A stretch of 26,890 bases of DNA from JABICX01 sp964528765 (GTDB taxonomy: Archaea > Nanobdellota > Nanobdellia > UBA10117 > JABICX01), in contig CAZGVA010000011.1 of the NCBI GenBank assembly GCA_964528765.1, forward strand, positions 1-26,890. The letters are read 5' to 3'. The number at the start of each line of letters is the position of its first letter. Position 1 is the stretch's first letter. Below, one piece after another: positions 16,038 to 23,915 of this stretch. A program made the position numbers and the translations under genes. The notes under the pieces were generated by a model, which was given only the letters and a program-made list of their open reading frames with translations, ran no database searches and was not told where the DNA came from.

Positions 16038-16496
16038 ATGAAAAATAAACACATCGGATTACTCATTGTTGCGATAGGCATTTTATTACTAGCATTAATG
16101 ATATCATTAATCCCCGTAATACAGAATGCTGAAGCATCAGATTGCGGATGCAGTAGTGGAGATACATGTGAATATGCAAACAGATTACCATTTCAATTTT
16201 ACATAGGTTTTGGAATTATTTTCATTTTATTTTATGTAAGCTATGTAATTATATCAAAAGATAAACCAACTAAAACAAAAATTACTCTTCCAGATAATTT
16301 AGATAGTGAAGAGAAAAAAATTATGGATTCAATTATTAAAGCAGATGGTATGATTTTCCAAAGCGAACTTGTTGAAAAATTAGGTTTAAATAAAGTTAAA
16401 GTAACTCGACTTCTTGATAAACTTGAAGGTAAAAACCTTATTGAAAGACGTCGTAGAGGCATGACTAATGCAATTATATTAAAAAATAAAGATTAA
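16038..16496 (+). CDS. Membrane-anchored winged-helix regulator with cysteine-containing outer loop
   Basis: The protein has 152 residues. TM1 is at about 5-27 and TM2 at about 53-74, separated by a short loop with four cysteines and two acidic residues (SDCGCSSGDTCEY). A Lys-rich linker leads to a winged helix (about 93-150: IMDSIIKADGMIFQSELVEKL, recognition helix LNKVKVTRLLDKLE, basic wing RRRRGMTNAI). This topology puts the cysteine loop outside and the DNA-binding domain inside, as in other archaeal membrane HTH proteins. A role in redox or metal sensing is an inference from the cysteines. It follows the methyltransferase-like gene by 23 bases. The target genes are unknown. Confidence 0.8.
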   Translation: MKNKHIGLLIVAIGILLLALMISLIPVIQNAEASDCGCSSGDTCEYANRLPFQFYIGFGIIFILFYVSYVIISKDKPTKTKITLPDNLDSEEKKIMDSIIKADGMIFQSELVEKLGLNKVKVTRLLDKLEGKNLIERRRRGMTNAIILKNKD

Positions 16497-16555
16497 AATT
16501 TAATCCATCCATTAACTTGTTTTATTGTATTTTCAAATAAGTACAAATTATAGAA

Positions 16556-17728
16556 TTATTCATTACATAAATGCGTTTCATTAATCTGCAATAGTATTGA
16601 ACCAAAAATAATCACTCCGCCAATAAACATGAAAGCATAACTTAGAGATATATCTGCGATGTATCCAATAACTAATTTCATGATTATGAAATACATTGAA
16701 GAAATAAGTGATATTGTGGATAATATTGTAGCGCGATTTTCTGAAGGTATATGTTGATTTTGATAATCTGAAAACAAAGGGTCTCTAAAACCCATAACTG
16801 CGCGATTTGTTATGAACAAAAGAATTGCACCACCAAATGAAAATATTTGAGACATTCCTAAATATAAAAAACCTGGCAGAAGAGTTATAACTAACATTGC
16901 AGTTTTCATTCCCAATTTTTTCTCAAGTTTATAGATGTATTTACCAGCTAATGCTGCAAGAGTTATTGCTATAGCGAAAATTGTACCAAATAAAGCAATT
17001 GGAACACCTGAATTTTGTAAATATGGTTGATATAAGTATTGAATAACATAAATAAATGGTGCTGAAACAATAAATAACAATATAATTCGCTGTAGTGATT
17101 TATTGTAGTAAATTAATTTAAGACCATCTTTGAATAACTTAACTGATTTTTCTTTTGATTTTGATTCTCCTGATTTTCCAAGAGTTAATGATATTAAAAG
17201 ACCAATAATATTACCAATAATTGCTAATAATATAACGGTTCTAAATCCAGATACCGTTAAATCATGTGCAATATAACTACCACACACGTTTGCAAGAGCA
17301 AATCCAATTAAACTTGCAAATACAAACATACCGATAACTTTCTTCATTTGATGTTGTTTTTTCTTTTCTTTCAGTGAGTCATAAATCATTGCTTCAGTGC
17401 AACCCGAACTAAATGCTAAACCTGTACCGAAAAATAAAAATTGAATCACAAACATCCAGTATGAAGTAGAGAAAAATAATATTATTAGACTTGTTATAAA
17501 ACAAATGCTAGCTAAAATAACTGATAACTTACGGCCAAATTTATCTGCTATAATTCCTGTAGGGATTTCTGAAAATGCAATTGCGATGGCGAGCCAGGCT
17601 TCTAAACTCAGTATTTGAAAAAGATTGAGATCATGCGACATATAAAAAAATACAATAACTGGCGAATAGAAGAACAAATTAGTAAAAAATTCGATTAGTA
17701 TCAGTTTATTTATATTATCAAATTTCAT
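16556..17728 (-). CDS. Major facilitator superfamily transporter
   Basis: The 390-residue protein has about 12 hydrophobic helices in two halves. The MFS motif A appears as GIIADKFGRK (58-67) in the loop between helices 2 and 3. A basic cytoplasmic loop (KSGESKSKEKSVK, about 183-195) joins the halves. Acidic residues at E13 and E54 lie in or beside early helices. The overall pattern matches small proton-coupled drug or metabolite exporters of the MFS; the substrate cannot be predicted. It is transcribed alone, and the neighbours on both sides are on the other strand. Confidence 0.88.
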   Translation of the reverse strand: MKFDNINKLILIEFFTNLFFYSPVIVFFYMSHDLNLFQILSLEAWLAIAIAFSEIPTGIIADKFGRKLSVILASICFITSLIILFFSTSYWMFVIQFLFFGTGLAFSSGCTEAMIYDSLKEKKKQHQMKKVIGMFVFASLIGFALANVCGSYIAHDLTVSGFRTVILLAIIGNIIGLLISLTLGKSGESKSKEKSVKLFKDGLKLIYYNKSLQRIILLFIVSAPFIYVIQYLYQPYLQNSGVPIALFGTIFAIAITLAALAGKYIYKLEKKLGMKTAMLVITLLPGFLYLGMSQIFSFGGAILLFITNRAVMGFRDPLFSDYQNQHIPSENRATILSTISLISSMYFIIMKLVIGYIADISLSYAFMFIGGVIIFGSILLQINETHLCNE

Positions 17729-17866
17729 ATCCCTAATTTAAATTTTATTTGATAGTATTTAATATTAATCTATCTGATATTTGATTAACAAATTAACAAA
17801 AATTAAGTCCGATAACATCATATAATTATTTCAAAGGTTTTTTAAATTTTACGTTACAATAATTTT

Positions 17867-18739
17867 ATGACTAAAAAACACAAGGGAAGAAAAGTTGGTG
17901 GTTGGTTAGCATTTTTTATAATAACTTTACTAGTATTTAGCCCATTGTTAAATATATTTACTCTTCTTGCGGACATTATGTTTTATACATTTTTAGACAT
18001 AATCAATTCTATTGGCACTATTATTTTAATGATTTTTGTTGGATTTTCTCTTTGGAAACGGAGACCATATGCATTAGAGTTGGCAAAAGTTTATTTAATT
18101 ACAACATTAGCAATAAATATATTATACGCAATTTTATTTTTTGAGGCAACATCATTTAGTTTTATATACTTCGTTATCTGGATTATTTATCTATTTAATT
18201 CAAAAAGAGTAAAAGATACCTATACTCATTTAGAAGAAACTAAAAAAAGTAATCTTATCTGGTCTAAACTTGCAATTATATATGCATTTTTAGCGCCAAT
18301 ATATGGTTTGGTATTCGCCATCATATCTCTTAAGAAAATAGCAGAGAAAAAAATGTACAAAAAGACCATAAATCTATCTGTAATCGCAGTTATTCTCTCA
18401 ATTATCATGATAATTTTAACTGTTATGATTGGCTTTTTTAGTGTTATGCCGTATGCAGATAATGATTCAAATACCTATGAATTCTTTATTTATGCAAGAT
18501 CTGGGTCCATTGAACCTTCCGGAACAATAACCCAAGTTTTACCGATAACTAACACAAAAATTAATATAGGAAACGCATATAATGGTTATTTAGTTGTTGA
18601 TAGCAATAGCGTTCAAGCCGGGGAAATCATCTTTACATGTGATAATTGTGATGTTATATATGATTATGAATATACCTATCAATTATATAATACAGATATT
18701 GTAGATGGATATGTTTTGTTAGAATTAACTGATGAATAA
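17867..18739 (+). CDS. Polytopic membrane protein with DUF2569-like N-terminus
   Basis: The protein has 290 residues. The start (GRKVGGWLAFFIITLLVFSP) resembles the DUF2569 membrane family, with about four helices up to residue ~115. After a charged cytoplasmic stretch, two more helices follow (about 137-158 and 170-195), arranged like DUF4190-type proteins. A soluble C-terminal beta-rich domain (about 200-290) with one CDNC pair is probably outside the cell. It may be a fusion of two small membrane modules. No enzymatic motif is seen. TTTAAATT lies about 26 bases before the ATG (leaderless), preceded by a TTTCAAAGG element like the BRE of neighbouring promoters. Confidence 0.65.
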   Translation: MTKKHKGRKVGGWLAFFIITLLVFSPLLNIFTLLADIMFYTFLDIINSIGTIILMIFVGFSLWKRRPYALELAKVYLITTLAINILYAILFFEATSFSFIYFVIWIIYLFNSKRVKDTYTHLEETKKSNLIWSKLAIIYAFLAPIYGLVFAIISLKKIAEKKMYKKTINLSVIAVILSIIMIILTVMIGFFSVMPYADNDSNTYEFFIYARSGSIEPSGTITQVLPITNTKINIGNAYNGYLVVDSNSVQAGEIIFTCDNCDVIYDYEYTYQLYNTDIVDGYVLLELTDE

Positions 18740-18807
18740 CTCAATCAAACATATTCATAAATTTTTTACGAAGTTTAGTTATCCGATTGAATGCAAAAAA
18801 GTAAAAA

Positions 18808-18827
18808 ATTAAAGGGTTTTGATTATT
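18808..18827 (-). promoter_or_regulatory. Leftward promoter-like element without a gene
   Basis: The minus strand reads AATCAAAAC, two bases, TTTAAT, the same as the four promoters at the right end, but no ORF starts 27 bases away. A transcript would run antisense into the end of the gene at 17867-18739. It also lies beside the rightward promoter of the 104-residue gene. Confidence 0.35.
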
Positions 18828-18861
18828 CGTAAGGGTTAAAAAGCTTTTTTTTTAGTATTAT

Positions 18862-19176
18862 ATGGTAGAAACACGTAAATTGGATCCAAAAGAAACTGCA
18901 CAAGCAGTTTTAGAAGATATACAGAACGATCCAGAAAAAACAAAAAAGTTTGGATTATTACATATAATGGGTAATGATTTCTTTGTAGGTAATATGATTT
19001 TAAATCAACTATATGGAACTTTAACTTCAGGTAGTTGTGATGAATTATATGATTCATTAAAAGAGCAAGTTCTTAATCCACTAAATCTTGATCTTGTTGC
19101 TCGTCGTATGGAAGATATTCCGGCAGATGCATGGATGACTAGTTATCTTGGACAAGAAATTAAAAACTTAGCATAA
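18862..19176 (+). CDS. Uncharacterised small protein, 3' end inside a direct repeat
   Basis: The protein has 104 residues and is acidic and helical (PKETAQAVLEDIQNDPEKTKK, FFVGNMILNQLYGTL, CDELYDSLKEQVLN), with no recognised motif. TTAAAAAG at 18836 lies 26 bases before the ATG. The last five codons and stop (E-I-K-N-L-A) lie in a 69-bp sequence repeated 1.6 kb downstream, where the corresponding reading is E-I-L-N-L-A. The gene end therefore looks like the target of the duplication or insertion event. Confidence 0.6.
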   Translation: MVETRKLDPKETAQAVLEDIQNDPEKTKKFGLLHIMGNDFFVGNMILNQLYGTLTSGSCDELYDSLKEQVLNPLNLDLVARRMEDIPADAWMTSYLGQEIKNLA

Positions 19177-19223
19177 ATTAGCGTCTATAACCTTGACTTA
19201 TTGCATTATCTGCGGAACTAAAA
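19155..19223 (+). repeat. 69-bp direct repeat, copy 1
   Basis: It matches 20770-20838 with 4 mismatches; the last 56 bases (from 19168) differ only at 19198 (t versus c). The copy spans the 3' end of the 104-residue gene and the bases just after it. Its right end lies 8 bases before the stop codon of the leftward HExxH gene. Confidence 0.9.
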
Positions 19224-19231
19224 TTTTTTGT

Positions 19232-20710
19232 TTAACTACTATTTACAATTTCTTCAACCTGCGCTCTAATTGGCTGAATGTATTTTGCATCAACTTCTTC
19301 TGCAGGTAAAGTAATTACTTTTGCCCAATTTTTCTCTAAATCTGATCTGTTTTCATTAATTACTAATTTAGATAAGGTGTAAGGTTTTTTATCCGATAGC
19401 TCTTCCGGTACTGAAAAATTTTCATTTTTTATTTCGTTTAATAAATCCCCATAATGATAAAATATAGAACTATTTTTATTAATTGGTTTATTTCGTAGAT
19501 CTAATTTATGTTTAATATTTAGGAAATAATATTTAATGTTATTATATTTTGTACCAACTTTTAATTTACTTTCTTTTTGTTCATCAGATAATGTATTTAT
19601 CGCAGATCTAATAGATCGCAGATTATGATTTGTATCTAAAAGAATATTTTTAACTTTTTCATAAACGTTAAATAAACTTGCATATTGAGTAACTGTAAAA
19701 AATTCCATCATGAAATTATTATTTGATTCACCAATTAACTGAATAATATTTTTATCTATAATATATTTAGGTAACTTTGCATATCTTAATTTCACTGCAA
19801 TTTCTTCATCATCTCCTCGAATAAATTCTTCTAAAACTGAACATAATTTAATCATTGGAGATAAAGTTATATTTTTAATTGAATCAATGTCTGCATAATA
19901 TTTTTTAAACTTATGTACTCCTGAAATAGAAAGATCTTCATCATTTTCAATCATTTTCAATAAAGATTTGTACTTTTCTGGAGTATTTTCTGAATTTAAA
20001 ATATCTTTAAGTACAATAGTACTTTGTTTTGAAAAAAACTCTATCAGTTCAGGTGTTGCAATAAAAATATTTTCAACATACCGATTAGCAAACTTTTGCT
20101 TATACGTCGCATATCCACAAAAGTTATCTTGCTGAAATATGTGTCGTAGTGCATGCAAACATTCATGTGCGATAGAATCTATGTTAATTTTTTCCTCATT
20201 AAATTCTCGTTCTTTAAATGTAATAGCTCCTTTTGAATAGTATGCTGGTGAAATGTTATTTTCGCCTATACAATGAGATATGGTTTCTCTAACATTTTTT
20301 ATTTTACATTCCAAATCACTTATCATAACTGTTTTTTCTTCACTTTCAGATTTATCTAAAATCATTTCAATTCGGTTTAAAATAACCTCTTGCTCATCTG
20401 GATCAGCATCATCAAACATATTATCTAGCGTATTGACATCTATATTTTTTATTTTAGTTTCATATGCAAAAATTTTATCTTTTTTTTCAAGTAACTGTTT
20501 AAGTTCTCGTTCAAAATCGTGTTTATCCTCAATATCTTTAACAAAACGAACTTTAACTTCTAACGGAGTGTAATTTATTTCATTTACTTCTTTAATTTTA
20601 GCATTTGCTTGATCTAAAAAATACTGTGTAAAATTACGTATAAATTCTTCTGAATCTTCTTTGGTTTCAATACCTCTTTTTTTTAATTGCTCTTTATCTA
20701 ATACTAGCAT
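19232..20710 (-). CDS. Putative HExxH metallopeptidase flanked by direct repeats
   Basis: This 492-residue protein is Lys/Glu/Ile-rich and predicted cytoplasmic, with no signal peptide or membrane helix. The N-terminal ~130 residues look like coiled coil and charged helices (FERELKQLLEKKDKI, EQEVILNRIEMILDK). HECLHALRH (HExxH at 182-186) is the zinc-peptidase signature in a helix, preceded by a strand and loop (GAITFKERE...INIDSIA). The third ligand is not obvious. The remaining 300 residues are helical and unrecognised. It is the only gene between two copies of a 69-bp repeat, which suggests it arrived as a unit. TATA candidates upstream are TTATAAGT (22 bases before the ATG) and TTTATAAAT (farther). 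Family unknown. Confidence 0.65.
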   Translation of the reverse strand: MLVLDKEQLKKRGIETKEDSEEFIRNFTQYFLDQANAKIKEVNEINYTPLEVKVRFVKDIEDKHDFERELKQLLEKKDKIFAYETKIKNIDVNTLDNMFDDADPDEQEVILNRIEMILDKSESEEKTVMISDLECKIKNVRETISHCIGENNISPAYYSKGAITFKEREFNEEKINIDSIAHECLHALRHIFQQDNFCGYATYKQKFANRYVENIFIATPELIEFFSKQSTIVLKDILNSENTPEKYKSLLKMIENDEDLSISGVHKFKKYYADIDSIKNITLSPMIKLCSVLEEFIRGDDEEIAVKLRYAKLPKYIIDKNIIQLIGESNNNFMMEFFTVTQYASLFNVYEKVKNILLDTNHNLRSIRSAINTLSDEQKESKLKVGTKYNNIKYYFLNIKHKLDLRNKPINKNSSIFYHYGDLLNEIKNENFSVPEELSDKKPYTLSKLVINENRSDLEKNWAKVITLPAEEVDAKYIQPIRAQVEEIVNSS

Positions 20711-20769
20711 TTTATTACACTGTTACTTATAAGTAGTTAGCTATATTCATTTATAAATATTTTGTTCTT

Positions 20770-20838
20770 AGAAATTCTAAATTTAGCATAAATTAGCGTC
20801 TATAACCTTGACCTATTGCATTATCTGCGGAACTAAAA
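20770..20838 (+). repeat. 69-bp direct repeat, copy 2
   Basis: This is the second copy of 19155-19223, on the same strand, with its left edge 59 bases upstream of the HExxH gene's ATG. It keeps a readable E-I-L-N-L-A-stop matching the end of the 104-residue gene. No homology to that gene is visible farther upstream, so it is a tail fragment only. Confidence 0.9.
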
Positions 20839-20899
20839 CAAAATCGTCAATACTTTTGATGAATTTAAGTAAATTATCTTTATTAGTCATACATTTCAG

Positions 20900-21157
20900 T
20901 CAATAATTAAGGATATAAAGTTTTGGAAAAACATTTTTCGCAAGATTACCAATAATTGTTCCTTGATCAAAAGTATATTGTTGTGCTTTGTTTGGCTTTG
21001 GAATCTTATCTGGGTTGTGGAACAAGTCCCATAAGTATCCGGCACACTGAAGGTCACATAAGTATTTGGATTTTGTTAGGAGTTTAGGTATATACAATAC
21101 ATAAAACAAGCTTTTTGTAGTTTCTGATTTACTAAAAAACGCTTTACTTAGTTTCAA
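20900..21157 (-). pseudogene. N-terminal fragment of a DUF2779-like (PD-(D/E)XK) nuclease
   Basis: The fragment has 85 codons. From residue ~27 it reads LTKSKYLCDLQCAGYLWDL, then NPDKIPK, TFDQGTIIGNLAKNVFP and a final short strand. This follows the N-terminus of DUF2779 proteins (SKxxYLxxxQCPKxLWL ... FDQGxxVGxLAxxLFP), which are long Cas4-like nucleases. A stop then cuts it off before any catalytic residues or C-terminal cysteines. The 25 residues before LTKSK do not fit the family and have no clear TATA box. The fragment therefore looks like a dead remnant. It lies 61 bases to the right of repeat copy 2, in the most disturbed part of the window. Confidence 0.6.
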
Positions 21158-21301
21158 TTGATCAAAAGTTCTAAGTTGTTGATTGAATCCCTGCTCTGAA
21201 AAACGTTATACTGAAAGCCTCCTTGTCTTTTTCTATTATTGTTAATATTGCAAAGAATGTTTTCGGAAAGCTTTTAGTGTTTTAGTGTATATAATTTATT
21301 A

Positions 21302-21808
21302 ATGAAACTACAAAATATGTTAATTATGTGTATTCTTTGTGTTAGTGTATTTTTAGTTAGTGGGTGTACTGAACCAGAGACTGCGACAGTTAAATGTAGT
21401 GCACCAAATACTTTATTTGGTGAAGAACTCGAAAAAGCATTGGAACCAACAAGAGATGTTGGTTTTATGAAAGCTGATGGTTCTGCTGAAAAATGGCCAT
21501 CTGAATCTCAAAATATATTATATGGAAGTCCAATGTTACAGATGACACATTTTGATAATGCTGAAGATCTAGAAACATATAAAGAGCAGTTTTTTGCGGA
21601 TATAGTTGAAATGGATGTAACTTATTTTAGAGAACATATTGAAGGTGGAGAAATAATTGCGTATACAGACGTAAATCCTGAAATTGACATAGTAATAGCG
21701 AATGGATTTTTGGATTCGGGCATATTAATTTATCCAATTAGTATAGATAATACACAATTTGAGCACATAGAAGAAATCCGGAGCATTATAGCAAATAATT
21801 GTGTTTAG
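21302..21808 (+). CDS. Putative lipoprotein of unknown function
   Basis: The protein has 168 residues. A signal peptide ends in LVSGC (Cys 22), a lipobox, so the mature protein is probably lipid-anchored outside the membrane. The mature part has a possible Cys pair (C32 and a penultimate Cys) and no known motif; it is acidic, mixed alpha/beta, with IDIVIANGFLDSGIL near the end. Start choice is unclear. A strong TATA (TATATAAT at 21288) lies 29 bases before the in-frame ATG at 21317, but that form would lack Lys2 of the signal peptide. The ATG at 21302 keeps the Lys but is only 14 bases from the TATA box. Confidence 0.65.
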   Translation: MKLQNMLIMCILCVSVFLVSGCTEPETATVKCSAPNTLFGEELEKALEPTRDVGFMKADGSAEKWPSESQNILYGSPMLQMTHFDNAEDLETYKEQFFADIVEMDVTYFREHIEGGEIIAYTDVNPEIDIVIANGFLDSGILIYPISIDNTQFEHIEEIRSIIANNCV

Positions 21809-21837
21809 ACTTTATTTTTCTAAATTTCTGAGATAGA

Positions 21838-21845
21838 TTTATATT
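21838..21845 (+). promoter_or_regulatory. TATA box that places the next start at 21866
   Basis: TTTATATT starts 28 bases before the in-frame ATG at 21866. The upstream ATG at 21851 is only 13 bases away and would not be in the transcript. Confidence 0.5.
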
Positions 21846-21865
21846 CATGTATGGTTCATAAAAAT

Positions 21866-22057
21866 ATGGATAATACTCAAGGAAATATTATAAAATCAGC
21901 AGCTACAGGGTTTAGTGTTTGGATTGTGCTTTTTATTATAGGAATTTATGTTCTTGGCACTGCTAAAGAAGATCTTAAAACGTATCTGTCTATAATATCT
22001 GCAGTTTCAATGATTGCGTACTTTGTTGCTTATAATTATTTATTTGTAAAGAAATGA
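21866..22057 (+). CDS. Small two-helix membrane protein
   Basis: The protein has 63 residues from the ATG at 21866 (five more if the ATG at 21851 were used). Two hydrophobic helices (about 13-35 and 42-60) are joined by a short charged loop (KEDLK). It has no recognised motif. Its TGA stop overlaps the ATG of the next small membrane gene (ATGA at 22054-22057), a sign of translational coupling and probably a joint product. Confidence 0.6.
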   Translation: MDNTQGNIIKSAATGFSVWIVLFIIGIYVLGTAKEDLKTYLSIISAVSMIAYFVAYNYLFVKK

Positions 22058-22290
22058 AAAACAAAACAGTTTCAGAGAAAATGTTTGAATTACAAAGCCA
22101 TCTTTGGTTTAGATTAGTTATTATTATTGTCGGTGCAATTGTTCTTTATTATATCGCTCTGTTTAGAGAATATACAGGTTTTTTCAAGTATTTGAATAGT
22201 ATCTTATTCATTATTGTTGCAATTGTATATTATACATTCTTCTTTGAAAAAGTTAAACAAAAAGGTTTAGCTGCACTTCGAAATAAATAA
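22054..22290 (+). CDS. Small two-helix membrane protein, overlapping the previous gene
   Basis: The protein has 78 residues. A polar N-terminus precedes helix 1 (about 20-40, FRLVIIIVGAIVLYYIAL) and helix 2 (about 47-66, NSILFIIVAIVYYTFFF), and the basic tail is KVKQKG...RNK. It has no motif and starts inside the stop codon of the upstream gene. The paired sizes and topology suggest a two-component membrane complex or a diverged duplication, but I see no clear sequence similarity between the two. Confidence 0.6.
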   Translation: MKNKTVSEKMFELQSHLWFRLVIIIVGAIVLYYIALFREYTGFFKYLNSILFIIVAIVYYTFFFEKVKQKGLAALRNK

Positions 22291-22356
22291 AACTACGCAT
22301 AATACATCTTATGTGTCGTTTCGAGCAGTTTTTAAGTCTTATTTAAGAATAGTAAC

Positions 22357-23298
22357 ATGGTATCTGGCACGCGAAAATCATCAGTTCAATATGGTCCGCA
22401 TACGTTTTCCGGAGGACCAGAATTTTATATAAAAACAGATATCTCGACAAACCCGTCACGCGTAGCACATAAGAATATTCAACAGACCTTAATACATGCA
22501 TTTAGCAATACGAACGCAAATTCAGTTGTTAAACAGCTAGCTGACAAAGTAGGTTTTGAGCGAAATACAGCTAAGCCCATCGAATTAGATTTCATTAATT
22601 ATGGTGCTATGCAACTTGTTTATCTTGCTAGTATAACGACCTTAGAGGGAATAGAACGTTTTACTGTGTTAATTAATCAACCAATAACGCCGTTGGGCAA
22701 AGTGAAATCCGAGTTTGAAAACCTCCAAAGTTTAGCGGCAATTGATTCTCGTTTTGTTATTGAACCGTTAGCATATTTTAAGGAGGGGAACCACGAGTTG
22801 TTTGTAACTCCATATATTAATGATGCGATATGTGTAGCTAATCGTAGTGATAGTAGTGAGGGAAAAGAGTTAGGATTTTATGATCCACGTCCAAAGTATC
22901 ATTTTGAATCTTTTTCATCAGATTCGGTTCAGGCAGCCCATGCAAGTATGATCGCACTGTTGGTTAAATACTATGATGATAAACTGGAGCGAGGAATTGG
23001 AGAAACGCGCATAAATGGAAGTGATTTTATACTTACGCGAGACTTTGATAGAAGTGATCCGTCAACAATTTTACCTAATATGCGATTGATTGCTGCTCGC
23101 GGTTTTGTAGAAGCATCATTAGATGATTATCTTGTTCTCTTAAGGCAAGAATTTTCTCAAGGAACACACTATGACAATTGGGACGTGAGACATGGACGTT
23201 TTCTAATCAATCATAAATCTAAAATTCCATTAACCTCTCGAGCAATTGACGCAGGGATAGCGTTAGGTTTAGAGTTGCGATCAGAACGAGTAATTTAA
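22357..23298 (+). CDS. Uncharacterised protein with a kinase-like N-lobe pattern, GC-rich
   Basis: The protein has 313 residues. Residues ~75-155 follow the layout of a kinase/phosphotransferase N-lobe: INYGAMQLVYLA (strand-turn-strand), FTVLINQP where the ATP-lysine strand should be (no Lys), then KSEFENLQSLAAI (helix C-like), FVIEPLAYF and ELFVTPYI (hinge-like). The C-terminal half has a long helix (HASMIALLVKYYDD), GSDFILTRDF and NMRLIAARGF, but no clear HxD catalytic loop. It may be an inactive relative of kinases. Three 60-base rows sampled here are 43-47% GC, against about 20% in a row of valS, so codon use differs from the surroundings. TTTAAG at 22331 lies 26 bases before the ATG. Confidence 0.6.
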   Translation: MVSGTRKSSVQYGPHTFSGGPEFYIKTDISTNPSRVAHKNIQQTLIHAFSNTNANSVVKQLADKVGFERNTAKPIELDFINYGAMQLVYLASITTLEGIERFTVLINQPITPLGKVKSEFENLQSLAAIDSRFVIEPLAYFKEGNHELFVTPYINDAICVANRSDSSEGKELGFYDPRPKYHFESFSSDSVQAAHASMIALLVKYYDDKLERGIGETRINGSDFILTRDFDRSDPSTILPNMRLIAARGFVEASLDDYLVLLRQEFSQGTHYDNWDVRHGRFLINHKSKIPLTSRAIDAGIALGLELRSERVI

Positions 23299-23401
23299 TT
23301 ACTCTTAAATATTTAGGTACTTCTCGAAGATGTCAGATGCTAAGGATTGATTTTCTGAGCCGTTTCGAAGATTTTTTAGTATCTTGTCTTATAAGAAATA
23401 T

Positions 23402-23791
23402 ATGGTAGACTTCATCTTTATTGCTGGCTCGCCAGGAACTGGAAAAACAACCATCTCAAATCTTTTGAAAGAGAAACTAAGCAAGGCCCCCGTAGTTGAT
23501 TATGGTTGGATTAGACAGTATCATCTTGATAAAACTTGGTCAAATGCGAGCAAAGCTTCAGATAAGTATGACCGTCGCTCGCCATTTCGAAGAAGTTCAG
23601 ATCTTGCAAGAGAAGCAGGTATACAACTAGTAATTACAAATGAACTTGATCTTAAAGCCACTTTTGCAACTAACGAATTAGATCCTAAGGCGGAAAAGCC
23701 GAGTGATCTAGTCGGTAAAGAACTTGAAGTAGAAGTATTAATGGTTGTTTACAATACTGACGCTCAGTCTGCTAACAATAAATTGGTTTAA
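23402..23791 (+). CDS. Degenerate or shortened P-loop (AAA_18/adenylate-kinase-like) NTPase
   Basis: The protein has 129 residues from the ATG at 23402; a TTG at 23384 would add six. MVDFIFIAGSPGTGKTT puts Walker A at 9-17. A VDYGWIRQYHLD stretch typical of small nucleoside-monophosphate-kinase-like proteins follows. The middle (about 55-95) is unusual, with near-repeats NELDLKATF and NELDPKAE, and the final strand (VLMVVYNTDA) is followed by an early end. The lid region and final helices expected for a ~180-residue family member are missing, so the protein is either minimal or decaying. A weak TATA-like TTTTAGTA lies about 27 bases upstream. Confidence 0.6.
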   Translation: MVDFIFIAGSPGTGKTTISNLLKEKLSKAPVVDYGWIRQYHLDKTWSNASKASDKYDRRSPFRRSSDLAREAGIQLVITNELDLKATFATNELDPKAEKPSDLVGKELEVEVLMVVYNTDAQSANNKLV

Positions 23792-23915
23792 TAATTCTAA
23801 AACGCCATATACTCTTTTGAAGATTAAGAAAGCTGGTTCAGATAGGTTTTGGTTTGTTTTTAGCGTTGCTTAATTCGCTTCAAAAGCCTTTTAAAGAAAC
23901 TACTCCATAGTTAAT

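Noticed and set aside
18836..18850. AAAAGCTTTT palindrome as a terminator
   Set aside because: It overlaps the TATA box and leader of the 104-residue gene and the stem is trivial; it reads better as promoter sequence.
23384..23401. TTG start for the P-loop protein
   Set aside because: The ATG at 23402 gives the family's usual MVDFIFIAG start.
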